A stretch of 37,139 bases of DNA, taken from the IMG/VR virus record IMGVR_UViG_3300037337_000109, positions 1-37,139 of that record, one strand, 5' to 3'. Below are positions 6,559 to 13,474 of this stretch, in pieces. A model generated the notes under the pieces. It was not told where the DNA came from, made no database searches, and saw only the letters and a program-made list of their open reading frames with translations. How positions within the stretch are numbered: position 1 is the first letter of the stretch; each line of letters starts with the position of its first letter. Origin of the DNA: a virus. Both the position numbers and the translations under genes were made by a program.

Positions 6559-7265
6559 GCGCCTACCTAATTGACAAGCGCTTCACCACGCGGGTGCAAC
6601 GATCCGACCGGGTGCTTGAGGTCGCCGAGGCGTTTGGCATCGGTCTGGAAGACAAAGAATTCGTTGTCTTTGACAACCTAACCTTGAATGTCAACCCCGG
6701 CGACGTGGTCTACATCACCGGTCAGTCGGGCGGGGGCAAGTCGGTGCTGCTGCGCGAGCTGTCTGCGCAGATGGCGGCCGAGGGGGCGCAGGTGGCCAAC
6801 CTGGACGATGTCGCCTTCACCGACATGCCCCTGATCAACCAGATTGGCACCGACACCAACGACGCGATCCGTCTGCTGGGCCTGGCCGGCATCAACGACG
6901 CCTACCTCTGGGTGCGCAAGCCCGCCGAGCTTTCGGACGGCCAGCGCTACCGCTTTCGCTTGGCCAAGGTGATCGAGACCGGGGCGATGGTCTGGGTCGC
7001 CGACGAGTTTCTGGCCGTGCTGGACCGCACCAGCGCGAAGGTGATTGCCTTCTCGCTCCAGAAGGTCGCGCGGCGCGCGGGCGCCACCGTGATCGTTGCC
7101 ACCACCCACACCGACATGGTGGCCGACCTGTGCCCCGATCTGTTCATCGAGAAGCGCTACCGCGAGAAGCTGCGCATCGAAGTCTTTGCCGACGCCCGTG
7201 CGCGCGCCAAAGAGAAAACCTGCACCCGTGACGAACTCAACGAACTTCTTTTAAAGGCCCTGTGA
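6555..7265 (+). CDS. ABC-type ATPase linked to ParB and GNAT
   Basis: This 236-residue protein is a soluble ABC ATPase without membrane segments. Walker A, GQSGGGKS, is at residues 56-63 and the LSDGQ signature at 126-130. Walker B ends in ADE at 149-151 and the switch histidine is H185. The N-terminal lead-in (VLEVAEAFGI, residues 20-29) resembles the ABC half of known bacterial ABC-GNAT proteins rather than transporter ATPases. It overlaps the second ParB gene, and a Mom-like GNAT lies four genes downstream. I infer an ATP-driven step in handling or scanning DNA, or in energising a base-modification complex. Biochemical function is unproven, but ATPase assignment is firm. A shared cassette promoter upstream of 4745 probably drives it. 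Confidence 0.9.
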   Translation: MSAYLIDKRFTTRVQRSDRVLEVAEAFGIGLEDKEFVVFDNLTLNVNPGDVVYITGQSGGGKSVLLRELSAQMAAEGAQVANLDDVAFTDMPLINQIGTDTNDAIRLLGLAGINDAYLWVRKPAELSDGQRYRFRLAKVIETGAMVWVADEFLAVLDRTSAKVIAFSLQKVARRAGATVIVATTHTDMVADLCPDLFIEKRYREKLRIEVFADARARAKEKTCTRDELNELLLKAL

Positions 7266-7266
7266 A

Positions 7267-7614
7267 ATGAAAAAATCAACCATCGCGCGCGTTTGCCACG
7301 AAGTCAACCGCGCGTACTGCCAAGCCCTTGGCGATATGAGCCAGCCCTCTTGGGAAGACGCACCTCAATGGCAGCGCGACTCCGCAATGCTGGGCGTCAC
7401 ACTGCACAGCGAAAACGATGTTGGGCCGCAGGCCAGTCACGAAAGCTGGATGGCGCAAAAAGTCGCCGAGGGCTGGGTGTATGGCGAGGTCAAGAACCCC
7501 GACCTCAAAGAGCACCCGTGCATGGTGCCGTTCTCTGAACTGCCCGCGTCGCAACAAGCGAAAGACTTCATCTTTCGGGCCGTTGTTCATGCGCTGAGCG
7601 AGAAGACCGAATGA
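7267..7614 (+). CDS. RyR-domain protein
   Basis: This 115-residue protein is almost entirely one RyR (ryanodine receptor repeat) domain. The conserved opening HEVNRAYC is at residues 11-18, followed by GD, a W-x-DAP-type stretch near 29-33, SHESW near 57-61, GWVYG near 69-73, a K-x-HPC stretch near 81-85 and a Leu-Pro/Gln stretch near 91-95. In animals this domain is part of calcium-release channels; phage and bacterial single-domain versions are widespread but poorly understood. It begins one base after the ABC ATPase ends and overlaps the next gene. The surrounding cassette suggests a ligand-binding or sensor role in phage-host conflict; that is inference. Confidence 0.85.
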   Translation: MKKSTIARVCHEVNRAYCQALGDMSQPSWEDAPQWQRDSAMLGVTLHSENDVGPQASHESWMAQKVAEGWVYGEVKNPDLKEHPCMVPFSELPASQQAKDFIFRAVVHALSEKTE

Positions 7615-7850
7615 GCGCCAAGACCTTTGGCCAAAAGGCCGTCGACAACTACGACCCGTGCCCCATTGCTGCAAACGCGGCATCGACATGCAAGGCAATT
7701 TTTGCCCAGGCGATCGACCAACTTGCCGCCGAGCGCGCATCGGCCGCATTGGCCGGCGACTCTGAAAAAGCCCGCCTGGTCAGCATCGCCATCACCGAAA
7801 CCCAGGGTGCCCAGATGTGGGCGATTAAAGCCGTCACTTGGAAATCTTGA
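7611..7850 (+). CDS. Small helical protein, Acb2/Tad1-hairpin-like
   Basis: This 79-residue protein looks like two or three helices. Its C-terminal helix has the pattern R..S.A.T..Q.AQMWA.KA (about residues 54-74). This resembles the small phage proteins of the Acb2/Tad1 hairpin group (DUF7681), which in known members trap cyclic-nucleotide immune signals of CBASS or Thoeris. The N-terminal NYDPCP (residues 13-18) also fits the short aromatic-Pro lead-in of such proteins. The match is by eye only and the binding residues cannot be verified. It overlaps both neighbours (ATGA and TGATG), so it is surely translated with the cassette. A generic small helical protein is the alternative. Confidence 0.5.
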   Translation: MSAKTFGQKAVDNYDPCPIAANAASTCKAIFAQAIDQLAAERASAALAGDSEKARLVSIAITETQGAQMWAIKAVTWKS

Positions 7851-8146
7851 TGACCTACGAAGAACTGCTGGCCGGCGGCCAGAGCCACCTGGTGATGTTC
7901 TACGGCACCGCATGCGGCCCGTGCGCGCGCCTGAAGCCCCGCCTGGCCGCTCTGGCGGCTCGCAACGAGGTTTCTTACCACCAGATCAACGTCGCCTCGG
8001 ACATGGACGCCGTGCGCGCCCTGAAGCTGCGCAGCGTGCCCAGCCTGGTGCTGGTGCGGGCCGGGCGGGGTGAGCATGTCCACACCGGTGACGCCACCGA
8101 CGAGCAGATCGAGCAGATTCTGCGCGAGAAGGCGTTTCTGACATGA
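7850..8146 (+). CDS. Thioredoxin-like protein
   Basis: This 98-residue protein is a single thioredoxin domain. The active site CGPC is at residues 22-25, preceded by the usual Phe-Tyr-Gly/Ala strand, and the cis-proline SVPS lies near residues 64-67. It should reduce disulfides in the cytoplasm; there is no signal peptide. The frame is open from a TTG at 7838, but the ATG at 7850, overlapping the preceding stop as TGATG, is the better start and leaves a normal-length domain. It sits directly before the Mom-like GNAT, coupled by ATGA. It may supply electrons to a modification enzyme or keep it or a cysteine-bearing partner reduced. Phage thioredoxins also serve ribonucleotide reductases, but none is seen here. 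Confidence 0.9.
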   Translation: MTYEELLAGGQSHLVMFYGTACGPCARLKPRLAALAARNEVSYHQINVASDMDAVRALKLRSVPSLVLVRAGRGEHVHTGDATDEQIEQILREKAFLT

Positions 8147-9102
8147 GTGCCGCGCGCCACGAGCTGTGGACCCCCACGGTGGTCGAGCGCCGGGCTCGAC
8201 CACCCGCCGGCGTGAGTCTGAGCTTGCTCAAGCACATCTACGTCGAGTTTGGCACCAAGGCCGACTGGGACGCGCTCAGCATGCTGCACTACAAGGGCCA
8301 CACGTTGGCCGCCGGGAGTCGCTACGTGCGCTGCATGCTGGCCGAGCCGGGGTGCTTGCCCACGCTGATTGGAATCATGGTGTTTGCCTGCCCGCGGCCC
8401 CTGGACGGCGGGCGCAACGACGTGTTCCCCAAACTCAGGCCGAACGCAAATGGGCGCGACAACCGCATGATCAACCAGGCGAGGTTGAGATGGATCAACA
8501 GCAACATGACGTGGAACAACCGCACCGTGCTGGACACCATGTACCGCTCGGCCGGCATCGCCTACCGGTTCAAGAACCTGGCATACCGCCTCTACTGCGC
8601 CAAATACAAGCTGCGCTTTGTCGAGTCGCGCAGCTCGATGGGTCGCTTCAACCCATTCTCCATCAAGACCGGGATGGACTTCACCAAACCCCGACCCGCC
8701 GCGGCCTTATCAGACGGGCTGAAGTTCTTCGCTGGCCACTTTACAAGCTCTCCGCACGACAGCGTGGCCATTATGGAAGAGCTAGTGGCATTGCCACCTG
8801 GTGAGCGCGCACACATGGAACGCAAGCTGCGCGAGTTCTACTACAAGTGGTCCAGTGTGGAAAAGTCGGGCGACAAGCGCGACCTGGGCATGACCCGGGT
8901 GAACGAGCTGCCGATCGACTATGTTCTGAAGCAAGTCATGCAGCTGGTGTTTTCCGCCACTGTCTACTGGATTTGGAAAGTCGTCGACGAGCCGGCCACA
9001 CTTGGCACATCGCTACCGCTGAGCGCCTTTGACGACCAAGCGCCCCTAGCGCCGCTTGCGCACGATTGGACGGGCTGGACGCCCGCTCGGGTGCCCGCAT
9101 GA
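8143..9102 (+). CDS. Mom-like GNAT acyltransferase, predicted DNA modification
   Basis: This 319-residue protein shows a GNAT-type core resembling phage Mu Mom, which modifies adenine in phage DNA to block restriction. Visible landmarks are HY at 49-50 in a Mom-like context, a hydrophobic strand LIGIMVFACP (75-84), and an R-x-x-G-x-A acyl-CoA-loop pattern RSAGIA at 135-140. A Ser/Arg-rich motif ending in GRFNPF follows at 161-172. The C-terminal 140 residues are an added, mostly helical region. The start overlaps the thioredoxin stop (ATGA). The ABC ATPase, two ParB-like proteins and this GNAT together form the ABC-ParB-GNAT association seen in other phages. The fold is likely; the modified base and acyl donor are unknown, and Mom catalytic residues cannot be confirmed by eye. 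Confidence 0.65.
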   Translation: MSAARHELWTPTVVERRARPPAGVSLSLLKHIYVEFGTKADWDALSMLHYKGHTLAAGSRYVRCMLAEPGCLPTLIGIMVFACPRPLDGGRNDVFPKLRPNANGRDNRMINQARLRWINSNMTWNNRTVLDTMYRSAGIAYRFKNLAYRLYCAKYKLRFVESRSSMGRFNPFSIKTGMDFTKPRPAAALSDGLKFFAGHFTSSPHDSVAIMEELVALPPGERAHMERKLREFYYKWSSVEKSGDKRDLGMTRVNELPIDYVLKQVMQLVFSATVYWIWKVVDEPATLGTSLPLSAFDDQAPLAPLAHDWTGWTPARVPA

Positions 9103-9515
9103 AGGGTGTGACCGCGTACCAGCTTGAAATTCTGGTGCTTGTGAACCAGGGCGGGCCGGACGGTGCGCTGGACCTTGACCAAATGCTCACGCGACTGAGC
9201 TGGGCGCCGACAAAGGAAAGCGCACAGTTTCCTGTGCGGGCGTTGGTCAAAAAGGGCCTGCTGAAGAAAAGCGAAGAGCTGCTGTTTCGTCGCGGCCGGC
9301 GCCGGGCCAGCTACAGCTTGACCCCCGAGGGCCTGCAGCTACTGGACCCAAGACTCACACCCCTGACGACAAAGACGACTTCGCCGCCTATACCCGGTCT
9401 TCCCGAGCCGGAGCTTGATGTAGCCCTTTCCTCAGAAGTCACTGATGAGCCTCTTTTTCTAGAAGACTCAGACCTTGAGTGGGGCGTTTTTGACGAGCCG
9501 GAGCTTTCCGTTTGA
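9099..9515 (+). CDS. Winged-helix DNA-binding protein
   Basis: This 138-residue protein has an N-terminal winged helix (about residues 4-82). Helix-rich YQLEILVLV opens it, the recognition area is around 35-50, and a basic wing with RRGRRR lies near residues 64-71. Y.LTPEG, typical of MarR/PadR-like proteins, closes the fold. The C-terminal 55 residues are acidic and Pro-rich, probably disordered. The frame extends upstream to 9066, but the ATG at 9099 overlaps the GNAT stop (ATGA) and begins just before the domain. It is the last gene of the cassette and the only clear sequence-specific DNA-binding regulator in the window. That makes it a candidate for recognising the dyad motif family; this is inference. 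Confidence 0.75.
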   Translation: MKGVTAYQLEILVLVNQGGPDGALDLDQMLTRLSWAPTKESAQFPVRALVKKGLLKKSEELLFRRGRRRASYSLTPEGLQLLDPRLTPLTTKTTSPPIPGLPEPELDVALSSEVTDEPLFLEDSDLEWGVFDEPELSV

Positions 9516-9830
9516 GGCATTTTTCTCGTTCCGGGGCTGGTTTTGGCAAGATTTCATAATTTCACGTAAGTCATTGATTTATAAGAAAATTTTAGGGTGT
9601 TAGCGATTTGGGGGTCTTCCCTATATATAGAACTTCAAAAAGAAGAAGAAGAATACAAATACAGATGGGGGACGACACGATCGCTACCCCGGACCTCACA
9701 TGAAAAATAAGTCAACGCTGAAACACCAACGACGCGATTCGGTTTACAATCTCACCCAGAAGCAGAAGAAATTCTCCTCTCGGGTGAGCCTCGCGCTCAC
9801 CCATTTTTTTTGCCTGAGTGAGAACCCCCA
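9516..9830 (+). promoter_or_regulatory. Gene-poor region before terS
   Basis: No well-supported gene lies in these 315 bp. From left to right it holds a TAAGTCA half-site (9567-9573), an AT-rich stretch with a possible promoter (TTAGCG at 9600-9605, 16 bp, TATATA at 9622-9627), and a purine-rich AAGAAGAAGAAG run near 9640. A second TAAGTCA half-site with a decayed partner (9708-9725) and a strong terminator (9782-9811) follow. A 44-codon frame (9700-9834) overlaps the terS start but lacks a good ribosome site. The transcript between promoter and terminator would be about 170-180 nt. Position just before terS also allows a cos or pac packaging site. Confidence 0.5.
9782..9811 (+). terminator. 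Rho-independent terminator before terS
   Basis: GGGTGAGC (9782-9789) pairs perfectly with GCTCACCC (9795-9802) around CTCGC, followed by A and eight T (9804-9811). This is one of the clearest terminators in the window. It would end read-through from the ParB-ABC-GNAT cassette, or a short transcript begun near 9630, 20 bp before the terS start. Confidence 0.9.
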
Positions 9831-10487
9831 ATGAGCGGCACCACCTCACCAGTCAAAAAGCCCGCCGCGAAGAAGAGCGCCGGGCGCAGCGTCGGCTCAC
9901 GCAGTCTCACCATGACCGAGCGCGCAGAAGCCGCGGCCCTGTGGCGCTCCGGCTCAGTCACCCTAGAAGACCTTGCCAAGAAGTTCAAGAAACGACCCGA
10001 GACTTTCTCCCGGCTCTTCACCCGCATGGGTGTGGAGAAGGGCAGCACGGCGGCCAGCGCGATGCGCAAGGCAGAGCTGGCGATTGCTTCTCGGATCGTA
10101 AACCAGGCAGAGCTCACGTTGGAGCGAATTACCCAGGTGAAGGACTCGCACTTCGCCATGAGTCGTTCGATTGCCCTAATGGCCTTCAAAGACCTTCAGC
10201 AAGCCAAGAGGGCAGAGCTGGACATCGGCAAGCTCAAAGACATCATGGCGGTCTACAAGATGGCCTCTGAGGTGGTGGGCAACTCGCGCAAGGAGCTTTT
10301 TCAGATTCTGGACGTTGAGGGGCACAAGGCCGACTCGCTTCTTGATGACTTGCCCGACCTCACGGTGCGCGAACTGACCCAGGACGAAGTAGAAGGGCTC
10401 AGAAACGCGCCGGAAGATGATCTTGATACCTCGACAGGTGCGGGCATGCTGGACCTCGACGACAGCGATTTTGAGAGCGTCGGGTGA
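9831..10487 (+). CDS. Terminase small subunit
   Basis: This 218-residue protein is the likely DNA-recognition subunit of the packaging motor. A basic N-terminus (residues 9-24) leads into a helix-turn-helix (about 28-67, with LTMTERAEAAALW and TLEDLAKKF). Central helices (about 70-160) suit ring assembly, and an acidic tail follows (170-218). Its position directly before and overlapping the large terminase (GTGA) makes the assignment strong despite low sequence conservation of this family. The ATG at 9831 follows a terminator by 20 bp, so mRNA must start very close by or anti-termination must act. Confidence 0.8.
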   Translation: MSGTTSPVKKPAAKKSAGRSVGSRSLTMTERAEAAALWRSGSVTLEDLAKKFKKRPETFSRLFTRMGVEKGSTAASAMRKAELAIASRIVNQAELTLERITQVKDSHFAMSRSIALMAFKDLQQAKRAELDIGKLKDIMAVYKMASEVVGNSRKELFQILDVEGHKADSLLDDLPDLTVRELTQDEVEGLRNAPEDDLDTSTGAGMLDLDDSDFESVG

Positions 10488-11806
10488 GCGCGTCAGAACC
10501 CATCTTGATCCCAACTGAAGTCGTAGCGGCAGTCAGAGATTCCATTGACTCGATCAGTGAGCAGTTTCGACCGCCGGTGAATACGCTGTTTCTGCACAAG
10601 AAACAGATGGAGGTTTACCGCAGCACCTCGCGCTTTAAGGTTGTGGTGGCCGGCAGAAGGTGGGGCAAAACGCAGCTGGCCAAAGTCAGCATGATCAAGT
10701 TCGCGCGCAAGAAGCGCCGTCTGGTCTGGTACGTGGCGCCTTCTTACCGCATGGCCAAGCAGATCATGTGGCCCGAGCTGGTCGAGGCGATACCGCGCTC
10801 GTGGGTCAGGAAGTACAACGAGACGATCCTCACCATCACCCTGGTCAACGGCACCCGGATTGAGCTCAAGGGCGCAGACAACCCCGATTCGCTGCGCGGC
10901 GTGGGCATTCACTACCTCGTCATGGACGAGGTGCAGGACATCGACCCGGACGCCTGGAAGAAGGTGCTGCGCCCCACGCTGGCATCCACCGGTGGGCACG
11001 CGCTGTTTATCGGCACGCCCAAGGCGTACAACTTCTTGCACGAGCTGTGGAGCAACGGTCAGAAGTCCAAGAACAAAGCCTGGGCAAGCTGGCAGTTCCC
11101 CACTATCAGCAGCCCTTTCATTCCGCTCGAAGAAATCGAAGCCGCTCGAAACGACATGGATGAAAAGTCGTTCAATCAAGAATTCGGTGCCTCGTTTGAG
11201 ACCATGAGCGGGCGCGTCTACTACCCCTTCGATCGCAAGGTGCATGCCAACAAGGAGCTGACGTTCAACCCGGCACTGCCGATCTGGGTCGGGCAAGACT
11301 TCAACATCGACCCCATGAGTTCGGTGGTGTTTCAGCACCAGCGCAACGGCGAGCTGTGGGCCGTCGATGAAATTTGCCTGCCCAACTCCAACACCCAGGA
11401 GCTGTGCGACGAGCTGGAGCGCCGGTACTGGCGCTACCTCGACCAGATCATCATCTATCCCGACCCGGCCGGCGCCTACCGCGGGCACCAGCGCGGCGAG
11501 TCCGATCTGGACATCTTTCGCGAGCGCGGCTTCAAAAAGCAGAAGTACCGCAGAAAGCACCCACCGGTGGCCGATCGGGTCAACGCCGTCAACCGCATGC
11601 TGCTGTCGGCCAACGGGCAGATCAGGCTGCGCATTGACCCCCGCTGCAAGAAGTTCATCGAGGCGCTGGAGCAAACGCTCTACAAGCCCGGTGGTCGCGA
11701 GGTGGACAAGAAGGCCGGTGTTGAGCACGCCGCTGACGCTGGTGGCTATTGCATTGAGCTGGAGTTCCCGATTCGCAAGGTGGAGATTTTGGGCGTGTCC
11801 ATTTAA
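10484..11806 (+). CDS. Terminase large subunit
   Basis: This 440-residue protein is the packaging ATPase-nuclease. The adenine-binding region is followed by Walker A, GRRWGKT, at residues 57-63. Walker B with catalytic Glu, LVMDE, is at 145-149, and the coupling motif region is near 169-178. The RNase H-like nuclease domain begins about residue 265, with metal-binding candidates D272 (GQDFN), D327 (YPDPAG) and D418 (HAADAGGY). Length and order fit a typical TerL. The start is GTG at 10484 overlapping the terS stop. It drives DNA into the procapsid through the portal and cuts concatemers. Confidence 0.95.
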   Translation: MSASEPILIPTEVVAAVRDSIDSISEQFRPPVNTLFLHKKQMEVYRSTSRFKVVVAGRRWGKTQLAKVSMIKFARKKRRLVWYVAPSYRMAKQIMWPELVEAIPRSWVRKYNETILTITLVNGTRIELKGADNPDSLRGVGIHYLVMDEVQDIDPDAWKKVLRPTLASTGGHALFIGTPKAYNFLHELWSNGQKSKNKAWASWQFPTISSPFIPLEEIEAARNDMDEKSFNQEFGASFETMSGRVYYPFDRKVHANKELTFNPALPIWVGQDFNIDPMSSVVFQHQRNGELWAVDEICLPNSNTQELCDELERRYWRYLDQIIIYPDPAGAYRGHQRGESDLDIFRERGFKKQKYRRKHPPVADRVNAVNRMLLSANGQIRLRIDPRCKKFIEALEQTLYKPGGREVDKKAGVEHAADAGGYCIELEFPIRKVEILGVSI

Positions 11807-11807
11807 C

Positions 11808-11836
11808 TTGCAACTCAGTCAACGCTGACTTACACT
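11808..11836 (+). promoter_or_regulatory. Portal promoter with dyad copy E in the spacer
   Basis: TTGCAA (11808-11813) and TACACT (11831-11836) are 17 bp apart. The dyad TCAGTCA-ACGC-TGACTTA (11815-11832) fills the spacer and overlaps the -10 box. The portal ATG is 20 bp further on, so the 5' leader would be only about a dozen bases. A protein on the dyad would sit exactly where RNA polymerase binds. Confidence 0.65.
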
Positions 11837-11856
11837 CGGCCATTACCTATAAGAAC

Positions 11857-13401
11857 ATGAACCAAAAATTCTCAGAACTTATCTTGCGCAGACATCCACT
11901 TTACGTGGAGCGACTGCCGCATTGGGACTTTCTCGAAGCCACCTACGATGGTGGGCGCGCATGGTTCGGCGACAACATTTTCAAATACATGAAGGAAGGT
12001 GACGAAGAGTTTGCCGCGCGCGTTAGTCGCGCCTACCGTTTCAACCACACCAAGCAGGTGGTGGACCTGGTGGACAAGTACCTGTTCAAGATGCCCGTGG
12101 CGCGCAACAAGGAAGACGCGCCCGAGCAGGTGCTGCAATTCTGGAAAAGCGCCACCCTGAACGGTCTGGACATTGATACCTTCATGCGCCGGGTCTCCAA
12201 CGCATCGAGTCGCTACGGTCGCGTGTGGGTGGTGGTGGACACCACGCTCACTTCGTCCGACATCGTGACCGTGGCAGATCGCAAGCAGGCCGCCGGTCGA
12301 CCCTACTGCTACATCGTGCGCCCACAGGACATGCTGGATATGGCCTACGACGAGGCCGGTCAGATGCAATGGGCGCTGGTGCGAGAGCTGGCGCGCGATG
12401 ACGCGGACCCGCTGAATTCCACCGGTGACCCAATTATTCGCTATCGTCTGTGGACGCGCGAGGGCTGGTTCTTGTTTGAAGAGCGCACCGCGGTGGTCAC
12501 GGGTCGCGCGCGTCTGAATCGTCTGAAGGTTGAGCTCTTGGATGCCGACAATCACGACCTGGGCATCGTGCCGATCGTGCAGGCCGACCACAACTTCAGC
12601 GAAGAGCCCTATGAGAGCTCCGGCCTGATCGACGACATTGCGTACCTCGACCGCGCCAACGCGAACTACCTGTCCAACCTGGATGCCATCATTCAGGACC
12701 AGACCTTCAGCCAGTTGACCATGCCTGCGCAGGGCATCATGCCTGGCGAAGACGGTCACGACGCGCTGCTCACCGCTGGCACAAAGCGCGTTTTCACGTA
12801 CAACGGTGAGGCCGGCCAGCGCCCTGAGTACATCAGCCCAGACCCGCGTCAGGCGTCGATGATTCTTCAAGCCGTAGGCAAGATCATCAACGAGATTTAC
12901 CACTCGGTCGGCCTGGCTGCAGAGCGCACCAAGGACGACAACGGCGGGGGCATGGACAACGCCTCGGGCGTGGCCAAAGCCTACGACTTTGAACGAGTGA
13001 ACAGTCTTCTGGCCAGCAAGGCCAACACGCTTCAGATCATCGAAGACCGCATCGCGCGCATCGTGGCGCTGTGGGAAGGGGTCGAGTTGCCCGAGGGGCC
13101 GCTTGCGCGCTACCCCGAGAAGTTCGACACCCGCAGTCTGTACGACGAGTTCGAGATTGGATCGCTCTTGGGTGCGCTTGCAGCACCCAATGAGGTGCGC
13201 CGTAAGCAGATGCAAATGATCATTGACAAGATGTTCCCCGCCGACTCTGAAGTCGAGCGCAAGAAGCTGAGCGATGCACTGAAGAGCTGGCCGCCCGAGC
13301 CGCCGGTCGAAGCCGCACTAGGCGCTGAAAAACCCAAAGATGTCGCTGGTGGCAAAACTGCCCCCGGTACAAAAAAGGCCGTCAAGGAATTGACGACTTA
13401 A
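11857..13401 (+). CDS. Portal protein
   Basis: This 514-residue protein is the dodecameric portal through which DNA enters and leaves the head. The N-terminal half has the usual portal opening (YDGGRAW near residues 28-34, then RAYRFNHT and a VDLVDKYLF helix near 55-75). A long wing/stem region follows, then helices at about 350-400 that would line the crown, and a Pro/Lys-rich tail. It resembles SPP1 gp6/DUF4055-type portals. It follows TerL after 50 bp and precedes the scaffold and capsid genes. The ribosome site is weak (AAGAA), in keeping with a low-copy protein. Confidence 0.9.
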   Translation: MNQKFSELILRRHPLYVERLPHWDFLEATYDGGRAWFGDNIFKYMKEGDEEFAARVSRAYRFNHTKQVVDLVDKYLFKMPVARNKEDAPEQVLQFWKSATLNGLDIDTFMRRVSNASSRYGRVWVVVDTTLTSSDIVTVADRKQAAGRPYCYIVRPQDMLDMAYDEAGQMQWALVRELARDDADPLNSTGDPIIRYRLWTREGWFLFEERTAVVTGRARLNRLKVELLDADNHDLGIVPIVQADHNFSEEPYESSGLIDDIAYLDRANANYLSNLDAIIQDQTFSQLTMPAQGIMPGEDGHDALLTAGTKRVFTYNGEAGQRPEYISPDPRQASMILQAVGKIINEIYHSVGLAAERTKDDNGGGMDNASGVAKAYDFERVNSLLASKANTLQIIEDRIARIVALWEGVELPEGPLARYPEKFDTRSLYDEFEIGSLLGALAAPNEVRRKQMQMIIDKMFPADSEVERKKLSDALKSWPPEPPVEAALGAEKPKDVAGGKTAPGTKKAVKELTT

Positions 13402-13474
13402 ACCCGTCGACCCAAGCAACCGGGTCGGCAAACTTCAACAATCGACCGAGAGACTGGTCATAGGAAAACAAGAG

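Noticed and set aside
9700-9834. 44-codon frame before terS
   Set aside because: It runs through a strong terminator hairpin and lacks a Shine-Dalgarno; the terS overlap alone is not enough to call it a gene.
10493-11728. 411-codon antisense frame over the large terminase
   Set aside because: It mirrors the terminase codons in GC-rich DNA, has no ribosome site or family pattern, and opposes the whole operon.
11872-13215. 447-codon antisense frame over the portal gene
   Set aside because: Same reason: a shadow of a GC-rich gene with biased third positions, with His/Val/Gly-rich composition typical of such shadows.
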